Source: Actinomadura madurae
GTDB lineage: Bacteria > Actinomycetota > Actinomycetes > Streptosporangiales > Streptosporangiaceae
Reading direction: 5' to 3'
NCBI RefSeq assembly: GCF_900115095.1
Contig: NZ_FOVH01000005.1
Location: forward strand, 248,001 to 312,000
DNA: 64,000 nucleotides
Shown: positions 1 through 8,079 of the stretch, one piece after another
How the letters are laid out: each line of letters opens with the position of its first letter
Position numbering within the stretch: position 1 is the first letter of the stretch
Position numbers and translations under genes: made by a program
Notes under the pieces: generated by a model
Told to the model about the DNA's origin: nothing
The model's database searches: none
What the model saw: the letters and a program-made list of their open reading frames with translations, nothing else

Positions 1-1
1 G

Positions 2-472
2 CTCGCGTTCTTCTACTACTTCGGCCTCGCGCCGTTCGGGGGCGGGTCGAAGGGCGACGCGTACTCCAGGTTCGCGGCGGAGGTGCCGGACTACTTCGTG
101 CGCTCCCGCCACCTCGCGATCCACGTCGACGGCGAGGAGGACCTGCTGGAGTACCGGCGGCGGCTGGACGGGAGCCGGTGGCCGGTGGAGATGCAGATCC
201 AGCACGAGACCATCGAGTCCATCTACACCCACGACCCGAACGGCTACATGATCGAGGTCACCCGCGCGCTGCGCCCCGTCACGCCGCAGGAGGACCTCGA
301 CGCGGCCCTGACGATCGACGCGCTGGTGGACGTCGTGTCCGGCCCCGGAGAGCCGAGCATGGCGGCGCTGCTGGAGCGCAAGGCCGAGCTGATCGTCGAG
401 CGTGCGGCACGGTGGCAGGAGCGCCACGGCGAAGGGGCGCGGGAGGCGCAGAGCGCGCGGGGGCAGGCATGA
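2..472 (+). CDS. VOC-family (glyoxalase/extradiol-like) protein, 5' partial
   Basis: The reading frame is open from the window edge, so the N-terminus lies outside and the first Met in view (position 83) is internal. The visible 156 residues contain a beta-alpha-beta VOC half: a His in RSRHLAIHV, and the closing strand of the metalloenzyme fold, DPNGYMIEV, whose Glu is the usual metal ligand. An Ala/Glu/Arg-rich helical tail follows. VOC proteins bind a divalent metal and act as dioxygenases, isomerases or lyases. The gene overlaps the next one by 4 nt (ATGA), so it belongs to the plus-strand catabolic operon. A ring-cleaving or isomerising role on an aromatic intermediate is plausible but is inference; the substrate is unknown. 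Confidence 0.75.
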   Translation, partial: LAFFYYFGLAPFGGGSKGDAYSRFAAEVPDYFVRSRHLAIHVDGEEDLLEYRRRLDGSRWPVEMQIQHETIESIYTHDPNGYMIEVTRALRPVTPQEDLDAALTIDALVDVVSGPGEPSMAALLERKAELIVERAARWQERHGEGAREAQSARGQA

Positions 473-714
473 CCACGCTGTTCGTCCTCGACGTCCCCGA
501 GAACGTGCCGTTGGTCGAGGTGGCCGGCCGGGACCCGGCGGTGTCCGTCGGCCGCGTCGGCCCCTATTACCGGATCACCTCACCGGGCGCGATCGTGATC
601 GACCGCCGGGCGACCGGCTGCCGGCACGCGGTCTGGTACTCCAGCGTCGCCGGGCTCGGTGCCGCGCGCATCACCCAGCACGACAAGGACGCTCTGCGCG
701 TCGAGCCGGCATGA
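469..714 (+). CDS. Uncharacterised 81-aa protein in aromatic operon
   Basis: A small protein translated from an ATG that overlaps the preceding stop (ATGA) and whose own stop overlaps the next start (ATGA). That double coupling is good evidence for a real gene. It is rich in beta-forming residues, with no signal peptide, no membrane segment and only one Cys. It begins MTTLFVLDVPENVPLVEV and has GPYYRI and HAVWYSSV in the middle. I do not recognise a family. Its position between a VOC protein and a hydrolase suggests an accessory subunit or a small ligand-binding protein of the same pathway (inference from context only). Confidence 0.65.
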   Translation: MTTLFVLDVPENVPLVEVAGRDPAVSVGRVGPYYRITSPGAIVIDRRATGCRHAVWYSSVAGLGAARITQHDKDALRVEPA

Positions 715-1958
715 GCGGCACGCGGCTCGGCTCGGGGCGCTGGGTCGACGCGGGCGCGTTTCCGCCCGGCACCACCGAGAGCACCCATCAGCTGACCACG
801 GCCGACGGGGCGAAGGTCAGCGGGGTGCTGCGGACGGTCGCCGGGGCCACGACCGTCGTGTGCCTCGCGCACCCGCGGCAGGACGTGACCCACCACGTCC
901 TGGTCCCCTACCTGCTCGCGGGCGGCTACGCGGTGTGGACGCAGGGCACCCGCTCGCCCAACAACGACCTGTCGCTGCTGCACGAGCAGGCGCTCCTGGA
1001 CCTCGCGGCCGGCCAGTGCTTCCTCCGCGAGCGGGGCTGGGTGTCCGCGGTCAGCCTCGGGCATTCCGGCGGGGGGCCGCTGTTCGCCTTCTACCACGAG
1101 CAGGCGAACGCGGCCCCGGACGAGCGGATCGCGCGCGGCCCCTCGGGGCGGTCGACCGGGCTGGCCGAGGCGGAACTGCCCGTCCCGGACGCGGCGGTGT
1201 TCCTGGCCCCGCACGTCGGGCAGGGGCAGCTGCTGATGCGGCTGATCGACCCGTCGGTCGCGGACGAGGACGATCCGCTGTCGGCCGACCCCGCGCTGGA
1301 CCCGTACGACCCCGCCAACGGGTTCGTGCCGGCACCGGCGTCCTCGTCGTATCCGCCCGAGTTCGTGGCGCGGTACCGGCGGGCGCAGCGGGAGCGGGTC
1401 GCGCGGCTGGACGCGCTCGCCCGCGAACGGGCGGCCGAGGCCGCGGACGCGCGAGCCGCCTACGCCGCCTCCGGCGACCCTGCCGACCGGCGGCGCGCGC
1501 TGGCGCCGCGCCTCCTGACCGTCTACCGCACGGACGCGGACCTGCGCGGCACCGACCTGTCGCTGGACCCCAACGCGCGGCCCTACGGCTCGCTGTTCGG
1601 TCGGCGGCCCGACCTCAGCGACTACGGCCTGGTCGGGTTCGGGCGGCTGGCCACGCCGGACGCCTGGCTGTCGACCTGGTCGGGGCTGTCGAGCAACGCC
1701 GGGTTCCTGCGGTGCGCCCTGGGAGTCCGGGCGCCCGCGCTGCTCATCGGCCTGAGCGGCGACCAGGCGTGCTTCCCCGCCGATCTCGACGCGATGGCCG
1801 CGGCGCTGGGAGCGGACGACCTGACCCGCGCGGAGGTGGCCGGGACGCATTTCGGCGGCCCCATCGCCGAGGGCGGTCCGAGCGGCGCCGCGCTGGCGGC
1901 CGGGGTGATGCTCCGCTGGCTGGCCGAGCGCTTCCCCGCCGCCCGCACGGCCGGCTGA
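711..1958 (+). CDS. Alpha/beta-fold hydrolase
   Basis: A 415-aa alpha/beta hydrolase. The nucleophile elbow is GHSGGG (Ser near residue 115). A plausible acid is the Asp of LSGDQACF, and the His is in AGTHFGG near the C-terminus. An Ala/Arg-rich insertion between residues about 215 and 265 makes it longer than a typical 280-300 aa member, probably a lid. There is no signal peptide, so it should be cytosolic. It is translationally coupled to the 81-aa gene upstream, and the intergenic promoter of the hyuA-like gene follows it. Likely role: hydrolysis of an ester, thioester or C-C bond in an aromatic degradation intermediate. The substrate is not predictable. Confidence 0.8.
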   Translation: MSGTRLGSGRWVDAGAFPPGTTESTHQLTTADGAKVSGVLRTVAGATTVVCLAHPRQDVTHHVLVPYLLAGGYAVWTQGTRSPNNDLSLLHEQALLDLAAGQCFLRERGWVSAVSLGHSGGGPLFAFYHEQANAAPDERIARGPSGRSTGLAEAELPVPDAAVFLAPHVGQGQLLMRLIDPSVADEDDPLSADPALDPYDPANGFVPAPASSSYPPEFVARYRRAQRERVARLDALARERAAEAADARAAYAASGDPADRRRALAPRLLTVYRTDADLRGTDLSLDPNARPYGSLFGRRPDLSDYGLVGFGRLATPDAWLSTWSGLSSNAGFLRCALGVRAPALLIGLSGDQACFPADLDAMAAALGADDLTRAEVAGTHFGGPIAEGGPSGAALAAGVMLRWLAERFPAARTAG

Positions 1959-1980
1959 AGCGCGGCGCCGCCCGTCCGTG

Positions 1981-1995
1981 GCAGGTCTGACCTGC
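1981..1995. promoter_or_regulatory. Palindrome upstream of the hyuA-like promoter
   Basis: A perfect 7-bp inverted repeat, GCAGGTC-T-GACCTGC, lies 22 nt after the stop of the hydrolase gene and just upstream of the -35 box at 2002. No T-run follows, so it looks more like an operator than a terminator. No regulator gene is adjacent, so the cognate factor is unknown. Confidence 0.4.
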
Positions 1996-2001
1996 GGACT
2001 C

Positions 2002-2030
2002 TTGACGGAATGACGATAGTGTCGAATAAT
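2002..2030 (+). promoter_or_regulatory. Sigma-70-type promoter for the hyuA-hyuB-monooxygenase-ligase operon
   Basis: TTGACG (2002-2007), a 17-bp spacer and AATAAT (2025-2030) match the housekeeping consensus closely, which is rare in such GC-rich DNA. Transcription would start near 2037, giving a leader of about 54 nt before the ATG at 2091. This argues that the ATG at 2010, which falls inside the promoter, is not the start of the hyuA-like gene. Confidence 0.6.
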
Positions 2031-2090
2031 CAACGCAAATGTAAATCGCGGGCGCCGATTCTGCCCCGATCTGCAGAGGAGCGACCCCAC

Positions 2091-4202
2091 ATGGCATACG
2101 TCATCGGCATCGACGTCGGCGGCACGTTCACCGACGCGGTCCTCGCCGACGAGAGCGGTGACATCGTCGCGGCCAAGGCGCCGTCCACCCCGCCGGACTA
2201 CTCCGCGGGCGTGCTGGACGTGCTCGCATCGCTGTCCGAGCAGCTCGGCACGACCGTCGAGGACGTGCTGGCCGACACCCACCACATCGCGCACGGGACG
2301 ACGTCGTCTCTCAACGCGCTGGTGATGGGCAACGTGCCGACGGTCGGCTTCGTCACCACGCGGGGGCACCGCGACTCGATCTACATCATGAACGTGGAGG
2401 GCCGGTACCTCGGCGGCTCGCCGGACCAGCTGCAGAACGTCCTGGGCCAGACCAAGCCTCCGGGCCTCGTGCCCAAGCGGCACGCCTGGGAGGTCAACGA
2501 GCGGATCGACCGGGACGGGCGGGTCGTCGTCCCGCTCGACGAGGAGGACGTGCGGCGCGCGGTCCGCGCCCTGCTGGACGACGGCGTCCGCGCGATCGCG
2601 GTGTCGCTGCTGTGGTCCTTCCGCAACCCCTCGCACGAGCGCCGGATCCGCGAGATCGTGCACGAGCTCGACCCGGACGTGTTCGTGTCGCTGTCGTCCG
2701 AGGTCAGCCCGCGCATCCGCGAGTTCGCCCGGAACGCCACCACGATCATGAGCACGCAGGTCGGCCCGGGGCTGCGCGACTACCTGTCCAACCTGGAGGA
2801 CAAGCTGCGCCGGCGCGGCCTCACCGGTCCGCTGCTGGTCATGCAGAGCAACGGCGGCGCCGTCGCCGCGCGCGAGGCCCCGGCCGCGGCCATCAGCACG
2901 GTCGGCTCGGTGCTCACCGGCGGCATCGTCGGCTCGGTGTCGCTGGGGCGGCAGCTCGGGCACCGCAACATCATCAGCACCGACGTCGGCGGCACGACCT
3001 TCCTGGTCGGGCTGGTCGTCGACGGCGAGCCGACCCGGGCGTCCACGACGATCATCAATCACCACCCGATCAACGTCCCCACGCTGGAGGTGCACGCCAT
3101 CGGCTCCGGGGGCGGTGCCATCGCGTGGATCGACCCCGGCGGCAACCTGCAGGTCGGCCCGCGCAGCGCCCAGGCGGTACCGGGACCGGCGTGCTACGGC
3201 CAGGGCGGCACCGAGCCGACGAACACCGACGCCAACCTCGTGCTCGGCATCCTCACCGAGCGCGGCCTGCTCGGCGGCAGGCGGGCCCTCGACCTGGAGG
3301 CGGCGCGGGAAGCCATCCGCACCCGTGTCGCCGAGCCGCTCGGCCTGTCCGTGGAGGACGCCGCCGCCGCGATCCACGCCATCCAGAACGCCCAGACCGG
3401 CGACCTGCTGCGCAAGGTCGTCGTCGAGGCCGGGCACGACCCGCGCGAGTTCGTGCTCTACGCCTTCGGCGGCGCCGGTCCCGCGCACTGCGCCGGCTAC
3501 GCCGCCGAACTCGGCGTCGGCCAGGTGGTGGTGCCGCTCGGACAGGTCGCCTCCGCCTTCTCCGCCTACGGTCTGGTGGCCTCCGATCTGGCGCTGGCCG
3601 CCGAGCTGTCGGACCCCTCGCCGTTCCCGATGGACCCGGCGGCGGTCGAGAAGAACTTCGCGCAGTTGGAGAGCCAGGTCCGCGAGGGGCTGGCCCGCCA
3701 GAAGGTGCGGTTCGCCGACGTCCGGCTGTACCGCGAGATCGACATGCGGTACTCCATGCAGCTCGCCGAGCTCGCCGTGCCCGTGGACGACGGGCCCGTC
3801 GGCGAGGGGCGGATCGCCGCCGTCGCCGCGCGGTTCGAGCGCCGCTACGCGGAACTGTACGGAGAGGGCTCCGGCTTCCGCGAGGCCGGCATGCAGGCGA
3901 TCACCTACCGCGTGCGGGCGGTCGGCGTGCTGCCGTTCTCGCCCGCGCTGCCGGCCGTCGCGCCGGCCGACGGCCCGGACCCCGCCGCGGCCCGCGTGGG
4001 CAGCCGCCCGATCCGGCTCGGTGCCGGCGGCTACGTCGACACCGCCGTCTACGACTACGCCGCGCTGGGCGCCGGGCACCGCATCACCGGCCCGGCCATC
4101 GTCGAGGTGCCCACCACGACCGTCGTCGTCCCCGCCGGCACCGCCGGCACGGTGGACGGCCTCGGCAACCTGACCATGACCCGCGAGGAGGCGGCCCGAT
4201 GA
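2091..4202 (+). CDS. HyuA-type hydantoinase/oxoprolinase/carboxylase subunit
   Basis: A 703-aa member of the hydantoinase A / acetone- or acetophenone-carboxylase ATP-binding subunit family, of normal length. It opens with the phosphate-binding motif IGIDVGGTFTD (residues 5-15). A second nucleotide motif, STDVGGTTF, lies near residue 295, followed by GSGGGAIAW (about 338) and GPACYGQGG (about 364). ATG 2091 is chosen because it follows an AGAGGA ribosome site and the family N-terminus begins there. The next gene, the HyuB partner, overlaps by 4 nt. Known family chemistry is ATP-dependent hydrolysis of cyclic amides or ATP-dependent carboxylation of ketones. In an aromatic operon without a hydantoin racemase, carboxylation is the likelier role (inference). 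Confidence 0.88.
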   Translation: MAYVIGIDVGGTFTDAVLADESGDIVAAKAPSTPPDYSAGVLDVLASLSEQLGTTVEDVLADTHHIAHGTTSSLNALVMGNVPTVGFVTTRGHRDSIYIMNVEGRYLGGSPDQLQNVLGQTKPPGLVPKRHAWEVNERIDRDGRVVVPLDEEDVRRAVRALLDDGVRAIAVSLLWSFRNPSHERRIREIVHELDPDVFVSLSSEVSPRIREFARNATTIMSTQVGPGLRDYLSNLEDKLRRRGLTGPLLVMQSNGGAVAAREAPAAAISTVGSVLTGGIVGSVSLGRQLGHRNIISTDVGGTTFLVGLVVDGEPTRASTTIINHHPINVPTLEVHAIGSGGGAIAWIDPGGNLQVGPRSAQAVPGPACYGQGGTEPTNTDANLVLGILTERGLLGGRRALDLEAAREAIRTRVAEPLGLSVEDAAAAIHAIQNAQTGDLLRKVVVEAGHDPREFVLYAFGGAGPAHCAGYAAELGVGQVVVPLGQVASAFSAYGLVASDLALAAELSDPSPFPMDPAAVEKNFAQLESQVREGLARQKVRFADVRLYREIDMRYSMQLAELAVPVDDGPVGEGRIAAVAARFERRYAELYGEGSGFREAGMQAITYRVRAVGVLPFSPALPAVAPADGPDPAAARVGSRPIRLGAGGYVDTAVYDYAALGAGHRITGPAIVEVPTTTVVVPAGTAGTVDGLGNLTMTREEAAR

Positions 4203-6532
4203 CCATGCCAGTCGCAGGCTCCGAGCAGTTCGCCAGCCGGCCCGTCGACCCGGAGGCGCTGGCCGCCTCGTTGCCGGCGTCGCTGCCGCTGCACACGGTG
4301 AGCCAGGAGCAGATCGACGCACTCGACCCCCTGACCTACGAGGTCGTCCGGCACCGCCTCTGGTCGGTCACCGAGGAGATGGGCGAGGCGCTGAAGCGGA
4401 TGTCCGGCTCGCCGATCGTCACCGACGCCAACGACTTCGACTTCGCGATCGGAGACGAGCTCGGCCAGGAGGTGCAGGTCGGGCTCTACAACACGATGCT
4501 GGTCGGCGCCGTGGACCTGGCCGTCTACTGGACGCTCGCCAACCGCGCCGCCAACCCCGGCATCGCCGAGGGCGACATGTTCCTGTGCAACGACCCCTGG
4601 GTGGGCGGCGGCCTCCACCAGAACGACGTGATCGTCTACCAGCCGATCTTCTACGAGGGCGAGCTGTTCGCCTGGACCAGCGGAATCTGCCACGAGCCCG
4701 ACCTCGGCGGCGTCGGGCTGGGCTCGTTCTCGCCCGCCGCGCAGGACGTCTTCTCCGAGTCGGTGCCGACCCCGCCGGTGAAGGTCGTCCGGGACTTCAC
4801 GATCCAGAACGACATAGCGGACCTGTACGTGCGCCGCTCGCGCGTGCCGATGCTCGTCGGCCTCGACCTGCGTGCCCAGGTCGGCGCCAACAACGTCGGC
4901 CGGGAGCGCCTGCTCGCCGTCATCGAGCAGTACGGCGCCGACACCGTCAAGGCCGTGATGAAGCGGATGATGGCCGACGCCGAGCACCGGCTGCGGGCCA
5001 AGCTGACGAGCCTGCCGGACGGCACCTGGCGCGCCACCGGCTACCAGGACCAGTCGCACGAGGGCGACCGCGGGCTGCACAAGATCACGGTCGCGATGAC
5101 CAAGGCCGCCGACCATCTGACCTTCGACTTCACCGGCACCGACCCGCAGGCGGGCGTGATCAACTGCACGTACGCGGGGATGCGCGGCGGCGTCATGCTC
5201 GCGCTGCTGCCGATCCTCGCCGGCGACATCCCCTGGTCGGCGGGCGGGCTGATGCGCTGCTTCGACCTGATCGCCGAGGAGGGGACGATCAACAACGCGA
5301 CCTTCCCCGCCGCGGTCAGCCGCGGGCCGATCGGCCCCGCCTGGCTGACCGGGACCCTGGTGGCCGAGTGCCTGTCGCAGATGCTCGACCGGTCGGTCGA
5401 GCTCGGCCGCAGCGTCCAGGCGTCGTGCTGCGGCACCTGGGACACCGCCGTCATCGCCGGGCTCGACGAGCGCGGGGACGTGCCGGTGCCGTTCCTCAAC
5501 ATCCTGATGGAGCCCATGGCCGGCGGCTACGGCGCCCGGCCGCACGCCGACGGCATGGACACCGGCGGGCTGTTCTGCATCCCGATGGGACGGGTGCCCG
5601 ACACCGAGATGTCGGAGTTCCTCTACCCGATCCTGATGCTGTGGCGCCGCGAGGAGCCGGACTCCGGCGGGAGCGGCCAGTACCGCGGTGGGGTCAGCGC
5701 GTCCCTCGCGATGACGCCGTGGGGCACGAACACGCCGATGGGCCTCGTGCTGGCCTCGGCGGGCAAGGCCGTCGCGCAGAACAACGGCCTGGCCGGCGGC
5801 CATCCCGGCAACACCGGCCTGGAGATCATCGCCCGAGACACCGGGGTCGCCGGAGCGCTCGGCGGCGGGCGCATCCCCGCCGACCTCGCCGAGGTCGGCG
5901 GGCAGCAGGAGGTCGGGCAGAACTACTCGCAGACCTATCTGGCGCCCGGCGACGTGTTCTACATGCATTGGCAGGGCGGTGGGGGCTATGGAGACCCGCT
6001 GCGCCGCGACCCTGCGGCGGTCGTCGCCGACCTGCGCGAAGGGAAGATCACCATGACCGGTGCGCGCGACGTCTACGGCGTCGTCGTGAGCGGGGACGGA
6101 ACAGTCGACACCGCCGCGACCCGGGACGCGCGGGACGCGCTGCTGGCCCGGCGCCGCGAACGGGCCGCCATCGACGCGCCCCTGGACTCCGACCCGATCG
6201 ATCCGGCGGCGGCGAGGCGCCTGGACGTGAATCTCGTCCTCGTCGACGACGGCGGCCACCCGGTCGTCGGCTGCGCTCATTGCGGCCACCGGCTCGGCGA
6301 CCGGCGCCACGGCCCCGCAATGGCGCTCGCACGCTACGACGGACCGCCCGAGGACGCCGGGCCCCAGGTCACCGCGCGCGCCGCCGACTACGTCGACGCT
6401 CCGGTGGTCTTCCGGCAGTACTGCTGCCCGAACTGCTGGACCGCCATCTACTCCAGCGTCGTCCCGGCCGACCACGCGGACCACGTCTCCGCGCTGGAGC
6501 GGCTGCTGCCCGCCGAGGCCGGGGCCCGATGA
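4199..6532 (+). CDS. HyuB-type subunit fused to a C-terminal zinc-ribbon (acetone carboxylase gamma-like) domain
   Basis: A 777-aa protein. Residues about 40-600 match hydantoinase B / oxoprolinase, with NDPWVGGGLHQND (near 130) and a long Gly-rich catalytic core ending in GGGGYGDPL. The C-terminal 100 residues carry Cys pairs C692/C695 (CAHC) and C742/C743/C746 (CCPNC), arranged like the small zinc-binding subunit of acetone or acetophenone carboxylases. Most HyuB proteins end soon after the GGYGDP region, so the tail is an apparent fusion. ATGA overlaps couple it to the HyuA gene and to the following flavoprotein gene. The fusion supports a ketone/aryl-ketone carboxylase over a hydantoinase. 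The exact substrate is unknown. Confidence 0.87.
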   Translation: MTMPVAGSEQFASRPVDPEALAASLPASLPLHTVSQEQIDALDPLTYEVVRHRLWSVTEEMGEALKRMSGSPIVTDANDFDFAIGDELGQEVQVGLYNTMLVGAVDLAVYWTLANRAANPGIAEGDMFLCNDPWVGGGLHQNDVIVYQPIFYEGELFAWTSGICHEPDLGGVGLGSFSPAAQDVFSESVPTPPVKVVRDFTIQNDIADLYVRRSRVPMLVGLDLRAQVGANNVGRERLLAVIEQYGADTVKAVMKRMMADAEHRLRAKLTSLPDGTWRATGYQDQSHEGDRGLHKITVAMTKAADHLTFDFTGTDPQAGVINCTYAGMRGGVMLALLPILAGDIPWSAGGLMRCFDLIAEEGTINNATFPAAVSRGPIGPAWLTGTLVAECLSQMLDRSVELGRSVQASCCGTWDTAVIAGLDERGDVPVPFLNILMEPMAGGYGARPHADGMDTGGLFCIPMGRVPDTEMSEFLYPILMLWRREEPDSGGSGQYRGGVSASLAMTPWGTNTPMGLVLASAGKAVAQNNGLAGGHPGNTGLEIIARDTGVAGALGGGRIPADLAEVGGQQEVGQNYSQTYLAPGDVFYMHWQGGGGYGDPLRRDPAAVVADLREGKITMTGARDVYGVVVSGDGTVDTAATRDARDALLARRRERAAIDAPLDSDPIDPAAARRLDVNLVLVDDGGHPVVGCAHCGHRLGDRRHGPAMALARYDGPPEDAGPQVTARAADYVDAPVVFRQYCCPNCWTAIYSSVVPADHADHVSALERLLPAEAGAR

Positions 6533-8076
6533 GGCTCGCATCGGTCGCGGTGCTCGGGGGCGGGCCGGGCGGGCTGTACGCGGCCCGGCTGATCAAGCTG
6601 GCCCGCCCCGGGTGCGTCGTCGACGTCTACGAGCAGGCCACCCCGGAGACCACGTTCGGGTTCGGCGTGGGCCTCGCCGCGGGGACCCAGCACAACCTGC
6701 GCCAGGCCGACGAGGCGTCCCTGGCCGACATCATCGACCACAGCCATCCGCACGAGATGAGCCTGCGCGTCGGCGACCGGGTCGCGAGCATGCCGAACGG
6801 GAACCTGCTGGCGATCGCCCGCACCACCCTGCTGACGGTGCTGCAGCGGCACGCGGAGGCGGCCGGCGTCCGGCTGCACCACGGACGGCGGGCGGACGCC
6901 GACGCGCTCGACGCCGACCTCGTCATCGCCGCCGACGGCGTCAACAGCGCCACCCGTGACCGCCACGCGGCGGACTTCGGCGCGCAGGTCGAGTCGGGCG
7001 ACGGCCTGTACCTGTGGTGCGGAACCGACGCCGGGCTGCCGAGCGCGCTGTTCATGCCGGTCACCACGAGCGCGGGAACCTTCGTCACGCACGCCTATCC
7101 CTACGCTCCCGATCGCAGCACCTTCCTCGTCGAGACCGATGAACGGACCTGGAGGAACGCCGGTTTCGCCGGCACCACCGAGGCGCTGGCGTCCGGTCCC
7201 GCCGACGCGTCCGACGAGACCGCGCTGCGCTACCTGGAACGCGCCTTCGCCGACCCCCTGCGCGGTCACGCCCTCATCGGCAACCGGACGCGCTGGCTGC
7301 GGTTCCGCACCGTCCACTGCGAGCGCTGGCACCGCGGCAACGTCGTGCTGCTCGGCGACGCGGCCCACACGGCGCACTACTCGATCGGCTCCGGGACCAA
7401 GCTCGCGATGGAGGACGCCATCGCCCTCGTCGCCGCCCTCGGCGAACACGGCACGCTCGCCGACGCCCTCGACCACTACGAGGCCGAGCGGCGTCCCGCC
7501 GTCGAGCACCTGCAGGACGTCGCGGCCCGCAGCCGGCGGTGGTGGGACTCCTTCCCCGGCCGCCTGGACCTGCCGGTCAACCGGCTGCTCGTCGCGTACA
7601 TGACCAGGGCGGGCAAGGTGACCCTGGCCCGGTTCGCCGAGTCGGCACCGCACGTCGTCGGCGCGGCCCTGGCCGAGTATGCCGGCCGCCCGTGCCCCGG
7701 CGACCGGCCGCCCACCGGTGACGCGCTGATCGACTTCGTGCTCCGCCAGCCGCTGCGCCGCGACAGGATCGCGGTCCCCGACCGGACCTCCCTGCCAGAG
7801 GGCACGATCGTGGACGTCGAGTTCGCCGATGCCGATCCGTGGGGACCCAAAGCCGACGCGGTCCTGAGCCGCTTCGACCAGGCGGCCGGCTCGGACGCGG
7901 CGGCGGTCCGGATCGCCGGCCCGCCGGACCGGGACGATCTGCTCAACCGCCTCGAACTCGGCGACCGGCTCCGCGGCCGCGGCCTCCCGGTGATCGTTCG
8001 AGGCCCCCGCGAGTTCCTGCCCGATCTCGCCGCCGGCCTGGTCGCCGGCCGCGCCGACCTGGTGGAGGCCTGCTGA
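6529..8076 (+). CDS. FAD monooxygenase of the salicylyl-CoA 5-hydroxylase / anthraniloyl-CoA monooxygenase type
   Basis: A 515-aa protein with an N-terminal Rossmann FAD motif GGGPGGLYAARL (residues 9-20) and the second FAD motif VVLLGDAAHTAHYSIGSG (near 275-290). It continues into SGTKLAMEDA, the signature of CoA-thioester aromatic hydroxylases. The roughly 120-residue C-terminal part (after GDRPPTGD) is divergent and too short for the old-yellow-enzyme domain of anthraniloyl-CoA monooxygenase. The predicted reaction is NAD(P)H/O2-dependent ring hydroxylation of an aryl-CoA. It starts in an ATGA overlap with the HyuB gene, and an aryl-AMP ligase follows 3 nt downstream, the enzyme type needed to activate the acid. 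It resembles SdgC of the salicylate-via-CoA route; this assignment rests on motif recall and was not aligned. Confidence 0.8.
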   Translation: MRLASVAVLGGGPGGLYAARLIKLARPGCVVDVYEQATPETTFGFGVGLAAGTQHNLRQADEASLADIIDHSHPHEMSLRVGDRVASMPNGNLLAIARTTLLTVLQRHAEAAGVRLHHGRRADADALDADLVIAADGVNSATRDRHAADFGAQVESGDGLYLWCGTDAGLPSALFMPVTTSAGTFVTHAYPYAPDRSTFLVETDERTWRNAGFAGTTEALASGPADASDETALRYLERAFADPLRGHALIGNRTRWLRFRTVHCERWHRGNVVLLGDAAHTAHYSIGSGTKLAMEDAIALVAALGEHGTLADALDHYEAERRPAVEHLQDVAARSRRWWDSFPGRLDLPVNRLLVAYMTRAGKVTLARFAESAPHVVGAALAEYAGRPCPGDRPPTGDALIDFVLRQPLRRDRIAVPDRTSLPEGTIVDVEFADADPWGPKADAVLSRFDQAAGSDAAAVRIAGPPDRDDLLNRLELGDRLRGRGLPVIVRGPREFLPDLAAGLVAGRADLVEAC

Positions 8077-8079
8077 GCC

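Noticed and set aside
2010..2090. Upstream ATG of the hyuA-like gene at 2010
   Set aside because: It would place the -10 box inside the coding region and lacks a ribosome site. ATG 2091 matches the family N-terminus.
567..4322. 1251-codon open frame on the minus strand opposite the hydrolase and hyuA genes
   Set aside because: It is antisense to genes with clear domains, is Arg/Gly/Ala-rich low complexity and has no domain. Long antisense frames are expected at this GC content.
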